This document shows, piece by piece, positions 1 to 6,100 of a stretch of DNA of 8,235 nucleotides. The stretch is from the NCBI GenBank assembly GCA_050013075.1, contig JBEKFZ010000146.1, positions 1-8,235 of the forward strand, written 5' to 3'. The notes below the pieces were generated by a model. That model searched no databases. It saw only the letters and a program-made list of their open reading frames with translations, and was not told the origin of the DNA. Position numbers and translations under genes: made by a program. This DNA is from JBEKIK01 sp050013075. Its GTDB lineage: Bacteria > Planctomycetota > Planctomycetia > Pirellulales > Thermoguttaceae. Within the stretch, counting starts at the first letter, position 1. Each line of letters begins with the position of its first letter.

Positions 1-34
1 CCAAAATTAAGATGACTAAAATGACTAAAGCCAT
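1..34 (-). CDS. Start of a hydrophobic (membrane-anchor or signal) segment, truncated by the window edge
   Basis: In the -1 frame relative to the preceding proline-rich reading frame, an ATG at 34-32 opens MALVILVILIL and continues past position 1. All residues after the Met are hydrophobic, as in the core of a transmembrane helix or signal anchor. It overlaps the end of the 25-codon frame by 10 bases. Upstream of this ATG I see only a weak GGGCGG-type purine run, far poorer than the Shine-Dalgarno serving the ATG at 102. The simplest reading is therefore one gene encoding the proline-rich leader plus this helix, with one base missing. Start by translational coupling at this ATG remains possible. 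Only 11 codons are visible, so no family can be named. Confidence 0.5.
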   Translation of the reverse strand, partial: MALVILVILIL

Positions 35-102
35 TTTAGAGCGCCGCCCGATTTTGGCGGCTGGGGCGCCGGCGCGACCGGCGCTGGTTGTGGTTGTTCC
101 AT
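25..102 (-). CDS. Short Pro/Ala/Gln-rich N-terminal reading frame (25 codons), probably the broken start of a membrane protein
   Basis: ATG at 102-100 follows an AAAGGAG Shine-Dalgarno sequence with a six-base spacer, the best translation start in the window. The peptide reads MEQPQPAPVAPAPQPPKSGG followed by ALKWL, then TAG at 27-25. A proline-rich cytoplasmic leader ending in a Gly-Gly/Lys-Trp junction is normally followed by a transmembrane helix in small anchored proteins. Here the helix-coding bases do follow, but in the -1 frame. The gene begins 53 bases after the stop of the giant surface-protein gene on the same strand and is probably in its operon. It may be a frameshifted gene, a one-base sequencing or assembly error in the short T run at 27-30, or a genuine short peptide overlapping the next start. 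The function of the full protein cannot be judged because it leaves the window. Confidence 0.6.
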   Translation of the reverse strand: MEQPQPAPVAPAPQPPKSGGALKWL

Positions 103-155
103 AAATCTCTCCTTTGAAGATCTTTTGCCTTTAGGGCATGTTCATTTATATCAAA
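103..155 (-). other. Short AT-rich intergenic spacer, no clear terminator
   Basis: These 53 bases separate the TAA of the giant gene from the ATG of the next gene. The spacer holds a four-base-pair stem (TGCC, loop CTAAA, GGCA) with no following U tract, which is too weak for an intrinsic terminator. A TATAAAT stretch near 143-149 resembles a -10 box, but no matching -35 is evident. Co-transcription of the two genes is the most likely reading. Confidence 0.5.
109..115 (-). promoter_or_regulatory. Strong Shine-Dalgarno site for the downstream gene
   Basis: The minus strand reads AAAGGAG followed by six bases (AGATTT) and ATG at 102-100. This near-consensus anti-16S match at good spacing fixes the start of the downstream gene. 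It also argues that the proline-rich leader is really translated even though its frame stops after 25 codons. Confidence 0.8.
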
Positions 156-3100
156 TTATTCTACTTTTTTAAGTTTAATCGTTGATGAAACTAAAGTACG
201 CTCTTTTTCAAGATACATCAGATGCGACTTAAAGTCCAGAAAGCCAGGTTTGGTGGCGGTAAGATAGTAAACACCGGGATTGACTAAGAATTTGAAGCGG
301 CCTTGAGAATCGGAAACATCAGTTTCGATTAAACGATTGGTGCTTTTATGATAAATTCGAACAATCGCCAAATCGAGCGGATGACCAAAAACGTCGGTGA
401 CCGACCCATACGGCCTCGCTTTCCGTCCTCTTAAGATTTCCAAGGCGATGATTAAAAAGTAAAAGATCAAGGAAAGAACATAGACAATATTATAAGAGAC
501 AAAAATCATCACCGCCGCAAAAATTGTTCCTAAAATCAGTAAAGGCAATCTCACTTTTTGCAAGACTTTATTAGCGCGAATCAACCCAACGAGAATTCTC
601 CCGCTCAGTTGCGGGCCGGTCGTCGGATCAAGAGGGATATTGAAAGCCACCGATTGATTTTTAGCAGAGATTTTTAAAGGCCCGCCAATATAAACTTTTT
701 CGTAGAAACTCGATGTTTTTTCTTTCGGCGGGAAAGAAAAACCCGCTTTAGAAACGGTGAGATAAAACTCCCCGGGTTTGGTCAAGAAACCGTAACGGCC
801 TTGAGCGTCAGTTACCATTTGTTCCAGCACACGGTTATAACGTCTTTCAAAAATTTTAACGATCGCCAACGGCACCGGCTGACCAGTTTGCGAATTATAG
901 ACGAGACCCCATGATTTGCGCCGTTTTCTGACGCCGACAGCCTGAAGAAGTTGAATGAACCAATAAATCAGTTGAGGTAAAATACTGGAAGCGCTGACCG
1001 CCGAGTTAATGGCGATCGGAGCCAACAAGACCGCCGCCGAAGTCACCACGACACCGGTATTCACCTTCGAGACATTCGTCGCTTTGCCAAAGAAATCTCT
1101 GACTTTGCTCGCCGCTTGGGTAAGCGTGACATTGGAATTAACCGTCACATCTTTAAAAGAATTCAAAGTGGAGTCGCTGACGGTCAGTTTTTGCGAACCC
1201 GCGGTCTTAAAGGCAAATTCGTTGTTAGTAAATTCGTGAACCCCGGCATCTTGGGCGGTAAAGGTATAAGGGTTATCTTGAGTAAATGGTAATTGAGCAT
1301 TCGGATCAGTCGAAGCAAAGAAAATTGCTTTATTATAGCTGGTGATAAGTTTGCCGCCGGCATCAGCCACCGTTATTTTAACATCACTAAAATGCTGGTT
1401 GACGGTTACTACATCCGGCACATTAGACATGACTAAATATGCCGCCGTCTCGCCGCCGGCCACACCGGCTTGATTTTTAAGGGTCGTAATATCTAAAATC
1501 GTTGAAAAGGGCGAGAAGTTACCGGCGGCATCATAAGAGCGAACATAAAAATGATAGGTCGTCAGAGGAGTGAGATTAGCAAAATTGTCAGTTAGGCCGG
1601 TCGTCACCCCGATTAAAATTTGGGTGTCGGAGTTATAGACTTGATAGCCGGCAACGCCGACGTTATCAGTGGAAGGATCCCAAGTAATCGTCAAGCTTGT
1701 TGACCCCAGTTCCAAAGCCCGAAGATTGGTAGCCACACTCGGCGGCTGGCTATCAGTCAGTTTAGCGCTTGCCGGTTTGGCCGAGAGTTGATCGGTCGAA
1801 AGGCTCTCATTGCCAGCTGCGTCAGCCGCTCTTAAGGTATAGAAATAGACCGTGCCGTTAGTTAAGCCCGAATCGGTGTAGCTTTGGCCGCTGGTGCTTT
1901 GAAGACGGGTGCCCAGTTCGCCCGAGGTAGTTGTGCGATAAATATTGACCTTCGAAAAGCTCGGGCTACTTGGATTCGTCCAGGCAAGATCAACTTTAGC
2001 ATCGCCCGCTTGGACGGCAAAATTGGTTGGTTTATCTAACGCGGTCGCATTAAAGGTAATTTGAGGTTGAGTATCGAGCGTAACCCCGTCAGTGATATCA
2101 GAAATAGTGATATTGGAAACATGAGCGCTTCCTGAACGGATGGTGGCCAAAATCTGCCCGTTAGAATCGGTCGAGAATCGGCTGATCGTAATAATATCGC
2201 TGCCTTGATTTGAACTCACCGAAACTTCATGATTGGCTAAGCGATTGCCATAAGCATCCGTCAAAGTAATGGTCACAGTCGAAGCACTGCCGGTATTTAA
2301 CGTTGTCGGACTGGCCGTCGCCGTCGAAACCGTGGCCGAGCAAGTCGAAGGCAAAACCGTAAACGGCGCCGAAGTTCCCCCGCTCCCCAAACCCGTGAGG
2401 GTATAACTCCCGGCTGAATAGACGGTAATGGTTGTATCTTCGATGCCTCCAACCATAGCGGCCGGTTGAGGCATATCTGCTTGTCCGGCTGTTGAGCTTA
2501 ACGTGATGACGTGAGTGTAATTTAAATCTTGATAATTATTAGCATCGGTCGCATAAACCCGCAAGGCAAACGGCGTCCCAGCATATTGATCTTGCGGCGG
2601 GCCGGTCACTCCAGTACCGTTAGTAAAACTCTGATTCGGCAGCCGCAGAAGTAATTGGGTGCCTGAAGTGGTATTAAAGATAGATTCAGCCGAAGGCCCG
2701 GCCATGACTCCCTCGGCATTACGGGCTTGGGCCGAGTATTTATAAGTCTGGTTGCTGGAAAGCCCCGTATCCACGGTTGATTGGCTGGCCGTCCAAGTGG
2801 TAAAACCGGCACCAGTGCCGCCGCCGTCATTGGCCGGATCTTTGACAAACTCGAGACCCGACAAACCCAAATTAAGATTGGTAAACGAGCCGGTCATATT
2901 GAGAGCAATGGAATTCGGGGTAATGAGGCCGCTCGTGACGCCGGACGGTGACTCGATCGCCGTGTAAGCCGAAGTATTAACTGGATTACCAATGTCGTCG
3001 CTTCGAACGCCGTCGCCGTTTTTAGCGTAGATATTAACCGTGTACTGCGTGTTGGGTAATCGAGTCGGGTCGTTTTGATCCAAAGTGGTGGCGGTGGTGC

Positions 3101-6100
3101 AATAACTATCATCATTGACGCAAAAAGTCGTCCCGCCGGGATTACTATTGGCACTCCACGTCCACTCGATTTGAGTCGTTGATAAATTGGTCACGTTATG
3201 ACCGGCATTGCTGGGTGGATTGGCCCGCGTATATTTTTGGGCCGAGGCGGCGGTCGTCGTCCGGCTGTTACCATTGCGCGACTGAATCGTCAGAGTGTTT
3301 TGAGTATTTATACCAAGGCTACTCGACGTCCAAGAGCCGGGATTTTGCTGCCAAGCGGAACAGACACTGGTGGTTGTATTGCAATACCGAAGGCCGGAAC
3401 CGTAGGCTGTCAAATTGCTAAATGAGTTCGTCGGTGTGGCCGAAAGCGAGGTGGTCGTAAATGCTCCCCAGGTCACGCCCGAAACGGCTTCGATGGCCGT
3501 GAAAGCGGAAACGTTCGATGAAGGCTGTCCGGTGATGCCGCCGCGGAAACCCTCTAAGTTGACTAAATAAGAAACATTGGTTTGAAGGTTTGAGCCTGGG
3601 CTACTCTGAGTTTGAGTGCAGCCGGTGGTCGCCGTGTCGGCGCAGACCTGATCATTGGTTGAAGCATTAAATAAGCGGTAGCCGTCGGGCGAAATGGTGT
3701 TGGTGTTCCAGGCCCAAGTGATTGAATTGGTGGCAATCGTCGGGGCGTAGTTCGTTACACCTGCAGCCCACGTCGGCTGGGCTGGCGCCGTCATTTCAAC
3801 CACCGAGGTTGATGAATAATCCGTTTCGGTCTTGACGGCATTGCGCGCTTTAAGACGATAACAAACATAGATATCGGCCGTTCGATAGTCGGTAAACGAA
3901 CTACCATCGGCACGCACATTCCAGCCGTCGCCGCCGCCAATTTGAAACCAATTATTAGTGGTGTTACAAGTGTTTTGTGCATCAGTAGCAGTTTCGGTGC
4001 CGGCAATTTCTTGAGCCTGAATATAATAGGCGGTCGTGTCAGGATTGCTGTTCGAATGAATTGTCACCGTCGCCGGATTACCCGTGCCGTCCCAACTTTG
4101 GGTTACCACCGTCACCGCCGAAGGCACATTAGCCAAAGTCAAGAAAAACTGGCAAGTCGGGCTGTCGACTTCATTACCTCCGGAATCTAAACCGTAAGAT
4201 TTATACGAATAATAAGTATTAGGTGTTAAACTCGAAGCTGGCAAATTATAAACCGTGTTGTCGCCATAACTGCCGGTTTGGTGTGACTCGGTCGGCGCCC
4301 CGCCGCAATTTTGATCACTTGAATATAAATTAAAGCCGAGTTGAGTGACGTTAACGCCGCCGGCCGAAACCAACGTGCCGTTCATCGCCGCGCTGGTTTC
4401 AGTAACAGCCGTCGCCGCCTGGGCGCTCATCGTAATCGTCGTATCAATTGTCGTAAATTTCTGGCAAGAGGCGCTGGTGCCCATACCGACGGTACTAATC
4501 GCATAAGCGGTGTACCAATAATCAGTATGTGGCGAAAGAGCGTCGGTGGTCGCGAGCGAATAAACGCCGGCGCTGTATCCGCCGCTGTAATTATTCTCGT
4601 GGGGATTTTGCAAAATCGTGCTCGTGCAAGTGTTGTTAGTGTAAACTTTAAAACCGCGTTCAGTCGGATTAACATTATCGGCCGGGGTTCCGGCGCCAAC
4701 GCTGGTAATGTTGCCGTGCAAAGTCGCCGCGGTGGCAGAAATACCATCCGCCGCTGAAACGGTCACGGTTGGCGACGTCGGCGTCGTAAACGATTGGCAG
4801 GAACTCGTCCCGGTCCCGCCAGGATTAATGGCATAAGCGGTAAAGTGATAAGTCGTGTTGGCGGTAAGTGCCACGTCAGAAGCTTTACTGAAAGCGCCGG
4901 TGCCGTAACTGCCGCTGTCGTGCGGATTCATCATCGATCCGCCCGAACAATCAACGGAAGTATAAACTTTAAAGCCGCGCTCGGTCGCGTTGGCCCCGCC
5001 GGTATCAGTGATATTGCCATTCAAAGTCACGCTCGTGCCGGTAGTGTTATTGGTAATTGTCGGGGTAGCCATTGTCGGCGGATTGGCGGTTGTCGTAAAC
5101 GATTGGGAACTAAAAGTGGAAGTAACGACCCCGTCGCCGTTTCTGGCCGTCGCCGTATAGGTATACAAAGTGTTTGCCAAAAGACCCGTGTCGGCGCAAG
5201 CATTGGTTTGTGTCCAGCCGGGGCTACCGTCGCTAAAGCAACTCTGGCCCCCGCCGCCCGAGTAGCCAGTAGTTTCGGCAAACTGAATGCCAGAAGAGCC
5301 GACCAAAAGATTACTTAGCGAATTGGTCACACTTAAATCAATTTCGGTCGTGGTAATTGCCGTCTCGGAAATCCCGGTCGGCGTTTCAATGGCCGTGTAT
5401 TTGGCCACGGTGACGGTACTGCCATGGTCGTTGTCACCATTACGAGCATAAACGCTCAAAGTATATTGGGTGTTGGCCGAATGACCCGAACTGGCATTCC
5501 AAGAAGTGCCGGCAATATAGCCGGAATTGCCGGTCAAGTCCGAAGCATAGAAATCTTTTTGGGCGCCACCTGAAGCCCAATTCCAATTTATTCCCGTCGT
5601 TGTAATTGATGAGTCGCTTAAACTTACCGGGTCATTGGCCGAAGTGTAAGCGGAAAAATTCGTCGACGGCTGCCCGGTAATCGCCCCACGATAAGCTTGA
5701 ATACAGCGAGCATAAGAAGTGTCGGCTGCTAGTCCCGACGACTCCGTCCCCGAGCCGGCCGGCGGCGAGCCGGTCACGGTGACCACCGCCGGTTGCCCCG
5801 TCTGGCAAGTACTCGAAGAATATGGATAAATGTTGTAGCCGTCGGGGGCGGTGGCATTTTGGGTCCACGCCCAAGTAATCGATGTCGTCGTGTTAGCCGT
5901 ATGCCCGGTGACACCGTTGTGTGAAGGACCAAGCGCTACTTGCGCCGGCGCCGTTAAGGCCGAAACGGGTGGGCTGGCCGGATTGTAACCGGTGACCACG
6001 CCATCACCGTTTTTGGCTTTGACTTTGTAATAATAAGTTTGATCAGCGGTTAAATTGTTGTGAGCGATACTGTCGCCGTCATTGTGAGCCGTAAAAGTCT

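Noticed and set aside
122..139. Possible terminator hairpin after the giant gene (TGCC-CTAAA-GGCA)
   Set aside because: The stem is only four base pairs and is followed by AAAAG rather than a U tract, so it is unlikely to stop transcription.
143..149. TATAAAT stretch as a -10 promoter element for the downstream gene
   Set aside because: It is a chance-level match in AT-rich spacer with no convincing -35 partner, and most of the candidate -35 region is the 3' end of the coding sequence.
156..2349. LPXTG sortase signal, autotransporter beta-barrel or type IX secretion tail as the anchor
   Set aside because: The C-terminus has no LPXTG-type motif, barrel strands ending in Phe, or secretion-tail pattern. 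It ends in a Lys-rich transthyretin-like domain after a membrane hairpin.
4341..5318. Long plus-strand open frames (138 and 174 codons) opposite the FN3 region
   Set aside because: Their products are Arg/Gly/Ala-rich with no recognisable domain, lack a good ribosome site, and lie wholly opposite a continuous domain-rich coding frame. They are shadows of the repetitive Thr/Gly-rich codons on the other strand.
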